Shown: piece after piece, positions 8,932 to 18,208 of the stretch
Position numbering within the stretch: position 1 is the stretch's first letter
Layout of the letters: each line of letters opens with the position of its first letter
NCBI GenBank assembly: GCA_900095835.1
Contig: LT608321.1
Location: 2,106,127 to 2,170,126 of the forward strand
DNA from: Ihuprevotella massiliensis
GTDB taxonomy: Bacteria > Bacteroidota > Bacteroidia > Bacteroidales > Bacteroidaceae
DNA: 64,000 nucleotides
Direction: 5' to 3'
The notes under the pieces: model-generated
Told to the model about the DNA's origin: nothing
Database searches by the model: none
What the model saw: only the letters and a program-made list of their open reading frames with translations
Made by a program: the position numbers and the translations under genes

Positions 8932-9726
8932 ATGATATCTCTTAGAAATATCCATAAATCCTTTGGCAACCTCGAAGTGCTCAAAGGCATAGATCTCGAC
9001 ATCCAGAAAGGCGAGATGGTGAGTATCGTAGGTCCTTCGGGAGCGGGTAAGACCACGCTCCTGCAAATCATGGGCACGCTCGATCGTCCCAACGAAGGCA
9101 CGCTGACGATAGCCAACACCGATGTGACCCGCCTATCGTCTTCTGCGCTTTCACACTTCAGAAATACCCACATCGGCTTCATTTTTCAGTTTCATCAGCT
9201 CCTTCCTGAGTTCACTGCGCTCGAAAATGTCATGATGCCTGCTCTCATCGCTGGGACTTCCAAGCGTGCCGCTCGCGAACGTGCCACTCAGCTCTTGGCT
9301 TATATGGGACTGGAAGATCGGGCGGAGCACAAGCCCGCTGCGCTTTCTGGTGGCGAAAAACAGCGTGTGGCGGCTGCACGTGCCTTGATGAATGAGCCAG
9401 ACATCATCTTTGCCGACGAGCCCACGGGATCGCTTGACTCAAAAAATCGTGCGGAACTGCAGGAACTCTTTTTCCAACTGCGTCGTGACCTCGGACAAAC
9501 CTTTGTCATTGTCACACACGATGAGACTTTTGCACAGCAATGCGACCGCTGCATCCACATGGTCGATGGCAGAATCTCGGATGAAGCCACCACTGAAGTG
9601 CAGCAGACCAGTGAAGCATCCTTAGAGGCGGACGAAGATAACCATACTTCTACAGATACCGAAGCAACCGCCGCGCTGCACCTTACTGCCCCTATGTCAG
9701 ACTATCCCCTTAACCTTGCTGAATAA
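8932..9726 (+). CDS. ABC transporter ATP-binding protein (LolD-like)
   Basis: 264 aa ATPase of the LolD/MacB-type family that powers lipoprotein release or extrusion with FtsX-fold permeases. Walker [10 protein letters not shown] (34-42), the Q-loop region [12 protein letters not shown], signature LSGGEKQR, Walker B IIFADEP and the H-loop VTHDE are all intact. A tail of about 45 acidic/threonine-rich residues after the ATPase core is unusual. The ATG at 8932 gives the normal [12 protein letters not shown] start; the upstream TTG at 8911 is not needed. No permease gene is adjacent; it is followed after 12 bases by the S1-domain gene, so the two are probably co-transcribed. LolD assignment is by sequence type only. 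Confidence 0.9.
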   Translation: MISLRNIHKSFGNLEVLKGIDLDIQKGEMVSIVGPSGAGKTTLLQIMGTLDRPNEGTLTIANTDVTRLSSSALSHFRNTHIGFIFQFHQLLPEFTALENVMMPALIAGTSKRAARERATQLLAYMGLEDRAEHKPAALSGGEKQRVAAARALMNEPDIIFADEPTGSLDSKNRAELQELFFQLRRDLGQTFVIVTHDETFAQQCDRCIHMVDGRISDEATTEVQQTSEASLEADEDNHTSTDTEATAALHLTAPMSDYPLNLAE

Positions 9727-9738
9727 TCTCAACTTATC

Positions 9739-10578
9739 ATGATTAACATCGGACAATTCAACACCCTCACCATCACGCGCTTCACCGATCATGGGGCTTA
9801 TGTGGATGGGGGTGAAGTGGGAGAAATCCTTGTGCCCAAGGCCTATGTGACAAAGTCCATGCGTCCGGGCGATACGCTCGAACTTTTTGTCTATCTCGAC
9901 CAATCGGAACGCCTCGTTGCTACCACGGAGCAGCCGCTTGCCACGGTGGGCGACTTTGCTTATCTCGAAGTGGCGTGGGTGAATGAGCATGGTGCTTTCC
10001 TGAATTGGGGAGTGATGAAAGATCTCTTTGTGCCGTTTCGTCAGCAAAAGCGCACTATGGAGGTGGGAGAAAGCTACATTGTCTTCGTGGATATCGACGA
10101 AGAGACCGGTCGCCTCATGGCTACTGCGAAGATTGACAAACATCTCTATCCCGCTCGCGAACATTTTTACCATCGCGGCGAAGAGGTGGATCTTCTTGTT
10201 TGGCAGCGCACGGAATTAGGGCTGAAGGTGATTGTAGACAATCGCCATGCCGGATTGGTATATAACGACCAACTCTTTGCACCCGAACCTAAGACGGGTG
10301 ATCGCCTGCGCGGTACGGTGGTGAATGTTCGTCCCGATGGGCGCATCGATGTGTCGTTACAGCGATTGGGCAAGAGTCGCTTCCGCGATTTTGCCGAGGT
10401 GCTCTACGAAGAACTCCAAGCGGCTCCCGAAGGCTTCCTACCTTTCACCGACAAATCTTCGTCCGACGACATCTCCGCTCGTTTTGGCGTGTCCAAAAAG
10501 ACCTTCAAGCGCGCAGTCGGTACGCTCTATCGCGAAAAGAAAATCATACTCGAAGAGGGCGGTATTCGCAAGGCATAA
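9739..10578 (+). CDS. S1 RNA-binding protein, CvfB family
   Basis: 279 aa cytoplasmic protein with repeated S1-like OB-fold modules (about 1-65, 66-130, 140-210) and a C-terminal winged-helix segment (FGVSKKTFKRAVGTLYREKKI). This is the CvfB/YitL layout. Family members bind RNA and affect virulence or translation in Staphylococcus; the substrate here is unknown. It starts 12 bases after the LolD-like gene and ends before a very strong terminator, which defines a two-gene operon. Confidence 0.9.
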   Translation: MINIGQFNTLTITRFTDHGAYVDGGEVGEILVPKAYVTKSMRPGDTLELFVYLDQSERLVATTEQPLATVGDFAYLEVAWVNEHGAFLNWGVMKDLFVPFRQQKRTMEVGESYIVFVDIDEETGRLMATAKIDKHLYPAREHFYHRGEEVDLLVWQRTELGLKVIVDNRHAGLVYNDQLFAPEPKTGDRLRGTVVNVRPDGRIDVSLQRLGKSRFRDFAEVLYEELQAAPEGFLPFTDKSSSDDISARFGVSKKTFKRAVGTLYREKKIILEEGGIRKA

Positions 10579-10638
10579 TTTATCATTTATGAGGGTGACG
10601 GCTGAATTTCAGACATCACCTCTGTCGAGTCCAACAAA

Positions 10639-10681
10639 AAAGCTGGGACTATCCGTGAAGGGTAGTCCCAGCTTTGATTTT
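10639..10681 (+). terminator. Rho-independent terminator of the LolD-like/CvfB operon
   Basis: Perfect 13-bp stem AAAGCTGGGACTA/TAGTCCCAGCTTT (10639-10651 with 10663-10675), preceded by A and followed by T residues. Confidence 0.9.
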
Positions 10682-10688
10682 ATGGCTT

Positions 10689-10790
10689 TGCTTCTGGGAG
10701 TAATTCATCGTTGCTTCGGGAGATACAACTTTGTTCTACGAGAGAGGAAATTGTGTTCTACGAGAGATGTAATTGAGCTCTCTGCAAGAT
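10689..10790. repeat. 22-bp degenerate tandem array (4-5 units)
   Basis: Units such as TTCTACGAGAGAGGAAATTG and TTCTACGAGAGATGTAATTG lie 22 bases apart, with weaker TGCTTCTGGGAG and TGCTTCGGGAGA units to their left. It fills the gap between the terminator and the end of the permease gene. Confidence 0.7.
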
Positions 10791-10827
10791 GAATATGGGG
10801 ATGCTCCGAGGTTTGCGGTTGCGGATA

Positions 10828-12153
10828 TTAGATACCAGCAGACACGTTGAGTGCTTGAAGCACGTAGCGTGCGATGAGCAGACCAGAAACAATGTAGAGG
10901 GTGATAGACACTTGGCTGAAACGGCCAGTAAGCACCTTGACGAGGGTGTAGCTGATGAGACCGAGTGCCATACCTTCTGCGATGTTATAGGTCAAGACCA
11001 TGGTGAGCACGGTGATGAAGCTAGGAAGAGCCTCAGAGATGTCGAGGAGATCCACGTCTTTAATTGAGCTCAACATCAACACACCTACCAATACAAGTGC
11101 ACCGGTTGTGGCAGCAGAGGGGATGAGCAAGAAGAGAGGAGAGAGGAAAAGTGCGAGGAGGAAGAAGAAAGCTGTGGAGAGAGCAGTCATACCTGTGCGA
11201 CCACCTTCAGCGATACCCGCAGAACTTTCTACGAAAGTCGTAACGGTGGAAGTTCCGCACATAGCACCAACGCTAGTTGCCACGGCGTCTGCCATCATTG
11301 CGCCCTTGATGTTCTTCACATTGCCAGCTTCGTCCATCATTTCTGTGTTGGCTGCAGCGCCGATAAGAGTACCGATGGTGTTGAAGATGTCGATGAATAC
11401 GAGCACGAGGATGGTAAGAATCATGTCGCCACTGAGCACTTTAGAGAAGTCCATTTGCAAGAAGGTGGGAGCGATGGACTGAGGCATAGACACGGGAGAA
11501 AAACTTTCGCCAATGTTTGTTACACCCAAGGGGATACCAATCAGCGTGCAGATGATGATGCTATAGAAGAGTGCACCACGCACACGGAGCTTCATGAGTA
11601 CACCGCTGAGGATGATGCCCAAGCAAGCCACAGAAGAAGTGGCATTGAAGTGACCGAGTGACACGAAAGTGGCTTCATTCGCCACGATAATGCCAGAGTT
11701 CTTCAAACCTACAAAAGCAATGAAGAAGCCGATACCAGCGGAGATGGCGAAACGCAGACTTTTGGGGATGCAATTCACGATGTGCTCGCGCACATTAAGG
11801 GCGGTGAGGACAATAAATATGATACCCTCGATGAAAACTGCGGCAAGTGACTGTTGCCATGTGTAGCCCATGGTGAGACAAAGGGTGAATGCGAAGAAAG
11901 CATTGATACCCATGCCAGGAGCTTGTGCGAAGGGCAACTTAGCCATAAAGGCGATGAGCAGTGTACCAATGGCAGAAGCCAACGCGGTTGCGGTGAAGAC
12001 TGCGCCCTTATCCATGCCAGTGGCAGAGAGAATGTCGGGGTTTACGGCAAGAATGTAGCCCATGGTGAGGAAGGTGGTGAGACCTGCCATCAACTCCGTG
12101 CGGAGATTGTACTTGGTGGGATCGAAGCCCACGAGACGATAAAGGAATTGCAT
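10828..12153 (-). CDS. NCS2 purine permease (AzgA-type)
   Basis: 441 aa inner-membrane proton symporter for hypoxanthine, guanine or adenine, of the AzgA/PbuG/GhxP group. The N-terminus MQFLYRLVGFDPTKYNLRTE and the TFLTMGYILAVNP and QAPGMGINAFFAF segments are the hallmarks of the subfamily. About 13 helices are expected. The ATG at 12153 is chosen; the frame extends upstream only through a repeat array. It lies in the same orientation as DUF5020 and UraA-type genes, 306 bases downstream of the former. Confidence 0.93.
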   Translation of the reverse strand: MQFLYRLVGFDPTKYNLRTELMAGLTTFLTMGYILAVNPDILSATGMDKGAVFTATALASAIGTLLIAFMAKLPFAQAPGMGINAFFAFTLCLTMGYTWQQSLAAVFIEGIIFIVLTALNVREHIVNCIPKSLRFAISAGIGFFIAFVGLKNSGIIVANEATFVSLGHFNATSSVACLGIILSGVLMKLRVRGALFYSIIICTLIGIPLGVTNIGESFSPVSMPQSIAPTFLQMDFSKVLSGDMILTILVLVFIDIFNTIGTLIGAAANTEMMDEAGNVKNIKGAMMADAVATSVGAMCGTSTVTTFVESSAGIAEGGRTGMTALSTAFFFLLALFLSPLFLLIPSAATTGALVLVGVLMLSSIKDVDLLDISEALPSFITVLTMVLTYNIAEGMALGLISYTLVKVLTGRFSQVSITLYIVSGLLIARYVLQALNVSAGI

Positions 12154-12220
12154 ACGAGAAGTATGGTTGATTGGTAGATGAATAATCCTGAGTTTGCGGC
12201 TGCTGAGCATAGATGCTCCA

Positions 12221-12325
12221 GATGGAGGGAGAGTGTTGCCCCATGAAAATGGGAGAGTGCTACCGAATGAAGGGAGGTTTTCCCAAGGGGTAGGTTTTCT
12301 TCCCAATAAAGTAGGACAGTGCTCA
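12221..12325. repeat. 21-bp degenerate tandem array (5 units)
   Basis: Five 21-base blocks start at 12221, 12242, 12263, 12284 and 12305; the motif GGGAGAGTG, GGGAGGTTT or TAGGACAGTG recurs in phase. It occupies the middle of the 306-base gap between the AzgA-type permease and the DUF5020 gene; nothing else was seen in the gap. Confidence 0.75.
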
Positions 12326-12459
12326 GCCGGTGGCAGACATTTAGGAGAGAAAATCAGCAGCATTCCTGAATGACTCACGAAGAGCAGAGCAGGAATGCTG
12401 ATGAAAAAGTATAGAAAATAGGAGAAGTGAGAAAGGGACCTAAGCTCGTGTTGGCGAGA

Positions 12460-13179
12460 TTAGAAGGTCCACTTCACAGCAAGCGTAGGATTCACGATGA
12501 GCTTGTCGGTCACTGCGAAGTTATGGCTGATTTCCCACTCAGTACCTACGCTGAGGTTGAAGTTGGGGTCCACACCTTTCACCTTGTTAAGGTTGAGCCA
12601 AAGCTGAGGTTCGGTGATGAACACGAGGTTGCTCTTGCCGTCTACGAAGCTACGGTCGCTCCAAAGGTCAGCAAAACCGCTAGTAGTGAGCAAGCCACCT
12701 GCGAAGTTGTAGTACCAAGTTCCGGTGAGCTGCCAAGAAGCAGGGTTGGTCTTCTTGTCCAAGTACTTGAACATAGGAGTAACCGTGAAGCCACCTTGAT
12801 AGTCCTTGCGGTTCCAAGCGTAGGTAAGACCTGCGAGGTAAGAGTGACCATAGGTAGTGCTATAGTTCAAACCTCCGTCATACTCGATGTGAGCAAGGAA
12901 GGGAGATTTGCCAAGCTTGAACTCGCGAGAGATTTCCCAGTAAGCAGATTGGATACCAATGCGACGATAGTTCATGTCGACAAAGAAGAAAGTGTTACCC
13001 CACTTGTCTGCGCGGAACATTTCTACGGTAGTAGTGATCAAAGGACGAGGCTCATCACCTACATTTTGTTCAGAGTACATGGCACGACCAAAGTCGTAGT
13101 GCACTTGCACATTCTGAGCTTGTGCAGCGATGCCTGCAGTGAGGACGAAAGCCGCAAGGAGGAAAAGTTTACGGAACAT
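12460..13179 (-). CDS. DUF5020-family outer-membrane protein (Tsx-like)
   Basis: 239 aa with a signal peptide (MFRKLFLLAAFVLTAGIAAQAQ) and a run of alternating amphipathic strands ending in an aromatic residue (VKWTF), as expected for an outer-membrane beta-barrel. It matches the DUF5020 family as I know it, whose fold resembles the nucleoside channel Tsx. It sits 71 bases downstream of a UraA-type permease and upstream of a purine permease, which supports nucleobase or nucleoside passage across the outer membrane. That role is inference. Confidence 0.8.
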   Translation of the reverse strand: MFRKLFLLAAFVLTAGIAAQAQNVQVHYDFGRAMYSEQNVGDEPRPLITTTVEMFRADKWGNTFFFVDMNYRRIGIQSAYWEISREFKLGKSPFLAHIEYDGGLNYSTTYGHSYLAGLTYAWNRKDYQGGFTVTPMFKYLDKKTNPASWQLTGTWYYNFAGGLLTTSGFADLWSDRSFVDGKSNLVFITEPQLWLNLNKVKGVDPNFNLSVGTEWEISHNFAVTDKLIVNPTLAVKWTF

Positions 13180-13250
13180 ATTAAAGTTGTAATTAGAAAT
13201 TTGTCTTTTTATAGAGCTTTGCGGAAGGAGGTCTGTCGTCCGTCGCTCTA

Positions 13251-14507
13251 TTATTTGGTCTTGTTGTGTTCGGGTTCGGGAGTCTCCATACGGTCTTCCT
13301 CACGTTCTGGGAGAACGAGGTTGAGAATCACGGCAATGACAGCGGAGAGACCGATGCCCGCGAGGGAGAAACTACCCCAAGACAGGGCTGCACCGCCGAT
13401 ACCTGTGGTGAGGGTGACAGAGATAATCACCACGTTGCGCGAAGAAGCCAGATTCACCTTGCTGTGGAGCAAACTAGAAATGCCTGCGCCTGCGATTGTG
13501 CCAAAGAGCAACAACATGATACCGCCGAGGATGGCTTGGTCGATGCTGCGAAGAAGGGCGCTCACCTTGCCGATGAGAGAGAACACAATACCCGTTACTG
13601 CTGCAATGCGGAACACCACAGGAGCAGTAATCTTGGTAAGAGACATCGCGCCTGTCACTTCGGAATACGTGGTCACGGGAGGTCCACCCACGAGGGCTGC
13701 GAAGACGCAAGCCAAACCGTCGCCGAGCATGGTGCGATGAAGACCAGGGTCTTTCACGAAGTTCTTACCCACCACATTGTTCACCACATAAACGTCGCCG
13801 ATATGTTCGATAACGGGCGCAATCGCTACGGGAATCATGTAGATAATAGGCTCCCATGAGAAAGAACTGGGCCAGTGGATTTGAGGAAGAGCGAACCAAG
13901 CGGCATCGCTGATGAGCTTAAAGTCCACGCCATCGCTGAGGCCTACGCCAACAAGCAGGAGGTCTGCCACGTAACCCACGAGGATGCCGAGGAAAATGGG
14001 GATGAGCTTCAGCATACCTTTCGCATAGAGCGTCACCGCAATCGCAGTGGCGAGGGCGATAAGTGCCAAAAGCCAGTTGGTCTTCGCCATGTTCACCGCT
14101 GCAGGAGCGAGAGAAAGTCCGATGAGCATGATGATAGGTCCGATGACCACTGGAGGAAATAGACGGGAAATGAACTTAGTGCCGAAAGCGCGAATGAGCG
14201 CCGACATGGCAAAATAAACGAAGCCCACGCCCAGAAGTCCGAAGAGTGCGCCTTGCAATCCGTAGATTTTCGTCGCACTTACGATGGGTGCAATAAAGGC
14301 AAAGCTACTACCGAGAAAAATAGGAACTTTGCCTTTTGTAACAAGGTGGAAAATGAGCGTACCAACGCCTGCCGAGAACAATGCGGTCGAAGGATCGAGA
14401 CCCACGAGCAGAGGAACGAGCACGGTGGCACCGAAGGCGACAAAGAGAAATTGCATACCTGCAATCACTTTGCGCGTAGGGGTGAGAAGGGGAGTTGTGT
14501 TGGACAT
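13251..14507 (-). CDS. uraA: NCS2 uracil/xanthine permease (UraA-type)
   Basis: 418 aa inner-membrane proton symporter of the nucleobase-ascorbate/NCS2 family. The conserved TM8 glutamate is in PVIEHIGD and the TM10 segment [10 protein letters not shown] carries the second substrate glutamate; [22 protein letters not shown] is typical of UraA. The ATG at 14507 is preferred to an upstream in-frame start because it fits the promoter at 14556. DUF5020 follows 71 bases on, so the two are probably one operon. Uracil is the most likely substrate, not proven. Confidence 0.93.
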   Translation of the reverse strand: MSNTTPLLTPTRKVIAGMQFLFVAFGATVLVPLLVGLDPSTALFSAGVGTLIFHLVTKGKVPIFLGSSFAFIAPIVSATKIYGLQGALFGLLGVGFVYFAMSALIRAFGTKFISRLFPPVVIGPIIMLIGLSLAPAAVNMAKTNWLLALIALATAIAVTLYAKGMLKLIPIFLGILVGYVADLLLVGVGLSDGVDFKLISDAAWFALPQIHWPSSFSWEPIIYMIPVAIAPVIEHIGDVYVVNNVVGKNFVKDPGLHRTMLGDGLACVFAALVGGPPVTTYSEVTGAMSLTKITAPVVFRIAAVTGIVFSLIGKVSALLRSIDQAILGGIMLLLFGTIAGAGISSLLHSKVNLASSRNVVIISVTLTTGIGGAALSWGSFSLAGIGLSAVIAVILNLVLPEREEDRMETPEPEHNKTK

Positions 14508-14555
14508 GTAAGTGTCTTTGATATTGACGATTGAATCGTTAATGGTTTTCGGCTG

Positions 14556-14563
14556 CAAAAGTA
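14556..14563 (-). promoter_or_regulatory. -7 box of the uraA promoter
   Basis: TACTTTTG on the minus strand; the -33 region reads TTT rather than TTG. Expected transcription start is near 14549, about 40 bases before the ATG. Confidence 0.5.
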
Positions 14564-14850
14564 CACTTTTTTGTTTATCTGTAAAAGATGCCTAACCCCA
14601 CTTCCCACAAATTTCTCTCGGCTTTTCGTTGTTTTACTGCATTTATTCACACTCTGGAAATTTATAATCTGCGATTTGATAACTATACATGGCGATTTTC
14701 TTCGATTTTTGCCAACGAAGACCAAAAACAAACGCAAGGGGCACTTTGATTTCATGGAGCCGCGAACCAGTTCTTGGCAAAGTAGCCACAAGCCCCTCCG
14801 TGATGTCGCGCTGCCCTGTCCCCGATGGTGGGCGATAAGTCGGGTGGGTG
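14564..14850. other. intergenic stretch without recognised feature
   Basis: Between the uraA promoter and the terminator of the next minus-strand gene I see no gene, array or element. Confidence 0.5.
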
Positions 14851-14852
14851 GA

Positions 14853-14897
14853 CAATAAAAAGTGCAATGCCCTCCGAAAAAAGGGGCATTGCACTTT
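14853..14897 (-). terminator. Rho-independent terminator of the membrane-protein gene
   Basis: Perfect 14-bp stem AAAGTGCAATGCCC/GGGCATTGCACTTT (14859-14872 with 14884-14897); T-rich on the minus strand beyond it. Confidence 0.85.
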
Positions 14898-14931
14898 ACG
14901 CATAATATATAATAGGTGTGGGAGAAGCCTC

Positions 14932-15879
14932 CTACGCCTTCTGCTTCTTTCGCCACCAGTTGAGGACCAAAGCCGCAGATAGTCCCACAAAGGCTAGTAA
15001 GATGAGCGACATCTCTACGAGGTGGTGAAGCGGATCCACCCAGATTTCGTTGAAAACATTCATGCGTCCTAGAATTTCTACGGGAGTCCAAATCACAATC
15101 ACCGTGGCGATGGCGAAACGAAGGGCACGTCCCCACTCGCGAATACGCACCAAACGGCGCAACATATAGACGCCGCCCACCGCGCATCCGAGACCTATCG
15201 CCAAACTCACGGGATGATGGTCGCCCAAAAAGACAGGATCGTAGCAAAACATGAGCAAAAGGTAGCAACTCCACATGATGAGGTTGAATTCCATGAACGT
15301 CACGATGGAGACGTGACGAGTCATCGGGCGGAATACCATCTTGTTTTTATTGCGACTAAAGAGATGTTTTTGCACCCAATTGAGAAAATCGCAGCCACTT
15401 CGGATGCTAAAGACATAAATCAACATGAACATCGCCCAAAAACCGAAGCTACTGGGCATAATCAAGTATTCTGGGCGAGTGAGCACCAAGTCTTTCACCC
15501 ACGGTTCGCGGAGGTCGTTGACGATTCGTCCATTGATGTGCATCATCGTCGAAGAAACACCATCCACATACGTGGTGGTCGTGCTCACCACTCCGTGCGC
15601 CAGTTCGGGATGTGTGCCAAATCGTTGGGCATAATACAAGAGGAGAAACTCCACCCACCCAGTCCAGAAGAGCAAAGCTCCGATGAGACCGAAAATCGTT
15701 TGGCGAGTGTCGCCTTCTGCAAAGACACCGCGCACTGCCAACAGGAGACCCACAAAGCCCATGCCAAAGGCGGCGAAGTGAAGTGGAGTAGGGGGCAAGA
15801 AATGCTCCATCATGATCATCATGCCATGACCGAGGGGCATGAGAAAAAGCACGAGAAGGAAGGAAAGAATACCTTTCAT
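14932..15879 (-). CDS. polytopic membrane protein of unknown function
   Basis: 315 aa; I do not recognise a family. It has about eight hydrophobic helices, beginning with a signal-like first helix (MKGILSFLLVLFLMPLGHGM), a hydrophilic loop around 90-125, and ends in a basic tail (WWRKKQKA). A histidine- and methionine-rich first third (GHGMMIMMEHF) is notable and might mean metal contact. It is monocistronic with its own strong terminator. Confidence 0.8.
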   Translation of the reverse strand: MKGILSFLLVLFLMPLGHGMMIMMEHFLPPTPLHFAAFGMGFVGLLLAVRGVFAEGDTRQTIFGLIGALLFWTGWVEFLLLYYAQRFGTHPELAHGVVSTTTTYVDGVSSTMMHINGRIVNDLREPWVKDLVLTRPEYLIMPSSFGFWAMFMLIYVFSIRSGCDFLNWVQKHLFSRNKNKMVFRPMTRHVSIVTFMEFNLIMWSCYLLLMFCYDPVFLGDHHPVSLAIGLGCAVGGVYMLRRLVRIREWGRALRFAIATVIVIWTPVEILGRMNVFNEIWVDPLHHLVEMSLILLAFVGLSAALVLNWWRKKQKA

Positions 15880-15935
15880 CAGAGGTAGATTTATACGTTA
15901 AAGAAATAGGGAGTTCCGTTGGTGTTCCGATTTTC

Positions 15936-15972
15936 TCTCTTCCCGTCATAGGGATTTGCAAGGGAAGAGAGG
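15936..15972. other. inverted repeat in leader of the membrane-protein gene
   Basis: CTCTCTTCCC at 15936-15945 pairs with GGGAAGAGAG at 15963-15972 across a 17-base loop. It lies about 60-90 bases upstream of the minus-strand start at 15879 and has no T tract, so it may be a leader structure. Confidence 0.4.
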
Positions 15973-16084
15973 AGGCGGTACAACATTTTATGCCTGCATC
16001 TGCCTTAGGCAAAATCAACTGCTGCCACAAAAATACAACAAAATCTTTAGATTGTGGAGCTATAACGTTTAGAATTGTTGCCCC

Positions 16085-16120
16085 CCCAATCGGTCATTAA
16101 CGGTCTGATGACCGATTGGG
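16085..16120. repeat. minimal palindromic MITE remnant (copy M6)
   Basis: CCCAATCGGTCAT (16085-16097) and ATGACCGATTGGG (16108-16120) are perfect 13-base inverted repeats around TAACGGTCTG. These are the two ends of the element at 27232 joined with the middle lost. Confidence 0.75.
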
Positions 16121-16385
16121 AATGATTTGGATTCGATTTCTATCCTCGTTTTCTCCTCCGAAATGTGAAATGATAGGGGGATATTTGCCTGCTTCGTCAA
16201 AAAATAGTATTTTTGCTGTGGAAGTGAAAAGATAGAATGTCGAAACACCCTGTCGGGCTATGGCATGAAGGGGCAGAGCACCTGCGAGGTGCACGTTGCT
16301 TTTCCCTCAGTTTTGAGGCATCACTTCCCAAGCATTGAGTGCGCAACAACGGAGCGGAAAACCTGCGTTCTGCGAGGGAGAGAAG

Positions 16386-16520
16386 AAAATCTCCTACGTT
16401 TGAAAAAAAACTCCCACGTTTTCTGAAAAATCTCCGACATTTTTTGGAAAAAGTCCAACGTTTTTTGAGAAATCTCCCACGTTTTTTCTGAAACGTCCGA
16501 CATTCTTTCTCAAAGCTCCG
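16386..16520. repeat. 21-bp AAAACGTSGGAG family array, locus B
   Basis: About six units in minus orientation (CTCCCACGTTTTCTGAAAAAT and similar, 21 bases). Together with the remnant at 16085 it is the only recognisable content of the gap 15880-16672 before the sialidase gene. Confidence 0.85.
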
Positions 16521-16672
16521 ATTTTTAAGGGTAAAATCACCCAGACTGCGCGCTTCACACTCAGACGCAAAGGCGAAAAAAGCCGTGGACAAGTTGCGAA
16601 ACAATGGCTTGCCGCGCTGCGCTCTCCATTTGCGCTGGTGCCATTCTCAAACATTATTCACAAACTAACTAT

Positions 16673-18049
16673 ATGAAGTCACTGTCTCTGACCACACTCT
16701 GTCTGCTGGCTACGTTGTCCGCTGGTGCGCAAACCTTGGCTCCCTTCGACAAAAGCCACGTTGCCGCCTTCGGTTTGAACAGTCCAGCCGACACCTCCCT
16801 ACGTTATGCGCCAGAAGTGGCAAACGCCTACACGGCATTCGAACAACCGCTCTTCGCCACTTTGGCAGACATGGTGCCTTATCGCATTCCTGCCATCGCA
16901 GTTACGCCAAAAGGCACGCTCATCGCCGTGAGTGACTATCGTCCCTGCGGAGGTGACATCGGTTTTGGTCGGGTAGACCTGCGCTATCGTTTGTCGAACG
17001 ACAACGGACATACGTGGTCGCCACAGTATGTCTTGGCACAAGGCGATGGCGTTACCGGCAGTCGCAAGTGCGGCTATGGCGATGCTGCCATCGTAGCCGA
17101 CCGTAAGAGCAACGAAGTGGTGGTAGTTTGTGTCACCGGCAACACCGTGTATGGCCATGGCACTACGACACGCCAGAATCCCAACCGCGTGGCAGTGCTC
17201 CACAGCACGGATGGCGGCCGCACTTGGTCGCATCCTGCCGAAATCACAGAGGCAATTTATGGCTTGTTCGACCAAAGTCAGCTCGGTCCTGTGGCTTCTC
17301 TCTTCTTCGGAAGTGGTCGCATCTGTCAGAGCAGTCGCATCAAGGTGGGCAGATACTACCGTCTCTATGCTGCCCTCTGCGCACGTCCTGGTGGCAACCG
17401 CGTGGTTTATTCCGACGACTTCGGACGCACCTGGCACGCGCTCGGCAGCATCCACACCTCGCCTGCGCCAAAAGGTGACGAACCTAAGGTGGAAGAACTC
17501 CCCAATGGCGACGTAGTGCTCTCTAGTCGCGCTTATGGTGGCAGATATTTCAATGTGTTCCACTACATGTCGCACAAGAATGCCACTGGCACTTGGGAAA
17601 ATGACGCGGTGCACTCGGCAGAAGTGACAGGCGGCGTGAAGGCGCTGCAAAATAGCACCAACGGTGAAATCCTCATCGTCCCAGCGGTGGAGCGCGCCAC
17701 GGGCAAGAAGGTGCCCCTCGCTCTGCAGTCTGTGCCCCTCGGTCCTGGACGCGCCAACGTAGGTGTCTATTACAAGGCGCTCTCATCGGAGAGTGACTAC
17801 AACACTGCTAAGGGGTTTGCCCAAAACTGGAGCGGACCTTTCCAAGTGTCCACCAATCTCAGTGCCTACAGCACCATGGTGCAGCAGCAAGATGGCCGCA
17901 TTGCCTTCTTCTATGAGGAAGAAACTTATGGCAAAGGCTTGAGCTACACTAATATGTACCGACCTCTCACCTTAGAACAAATCACGGGCGGCAAGTTTTC
18001 TCCCGTTTCCACCAAAAAAGCGAATAAGAAGAGAGTGCCCAATCGCTAA
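16673..18049 (+). CDS. exo-alpha-sialidase (GH33)
   Basis: 458 aa secreted or surface sialidase releasing terminal sialic acid from glycans. A signal peptide (MKSLSLTTLCLLATLSAGAQ) is followed by the arginine-triad RIP motif at about 70-74 (VPYRIPAIA) and three Asp-boxes (SNDNGHTW, STDGGRTW, SDDFGRTW). The six-bladed propeller occupies the whole chain; no carbohydrate-binding domain is seen. The ATG at 16673 begins the signal peptide; frames upstream are not conserved. Upstream is an intergenic repeat array. With the fucosidases at 35-42 kb it suggests use of host mucin-type glycans. Confidence 0.93.
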   Translation: MKSLSLTTLCLLATLSAGAQTLAPFDKSHVAAFGLNSPADTSLRYAPEVANAYTAFEQPLFATLADMVPYRIPAIAVTPKGTLIAVSDYRPCGGDIGFGRVDLRYRLSNDNGHTWSPQYVLAQGDGVTGSRKCGYGDAAIVADRKSNEVVVVCVTGNTVYGHGTTTRQNPNRVAVLHSTDGGRTWSHPAEITEAIYGLFDQSQLGPVASLFFGSGRICQSSRIKVGRYYRLYAALCARPGGNRVVYSDDFGRTWHALGSIHTSPAPKGDEPKVEELPNGDVVLSSRAYGGRYFNVFHYMSHKNATGTWENDAVHSAEVTGGVKALQNSTNGEILIVPAVERATGKKVPLALQSVPLGPGRANVGVYYKALSSESDYNTAKGFAQNWSGPFQVSTNLSAYSTMVQQQDGRIAFFYEEETYGKGLSYTNMYRPLTLEQITGGKFSPVSTKKANKKRVPNR

Positions 18050-18208
18050 TCTCTGACGCGATTTTCCCACTTCTCTCCTTTCATACTCGGCACAGCGCGT
18101 TGGCTCTCGTAAGTGATTGCCTGCGGCGTGCCACAACACTCTGAACACTGAGCAAAGGTGCAATCTCATTGTGCCTTTGCTTTGACACATAAGACAAGCA
18201 TTCAGCTC

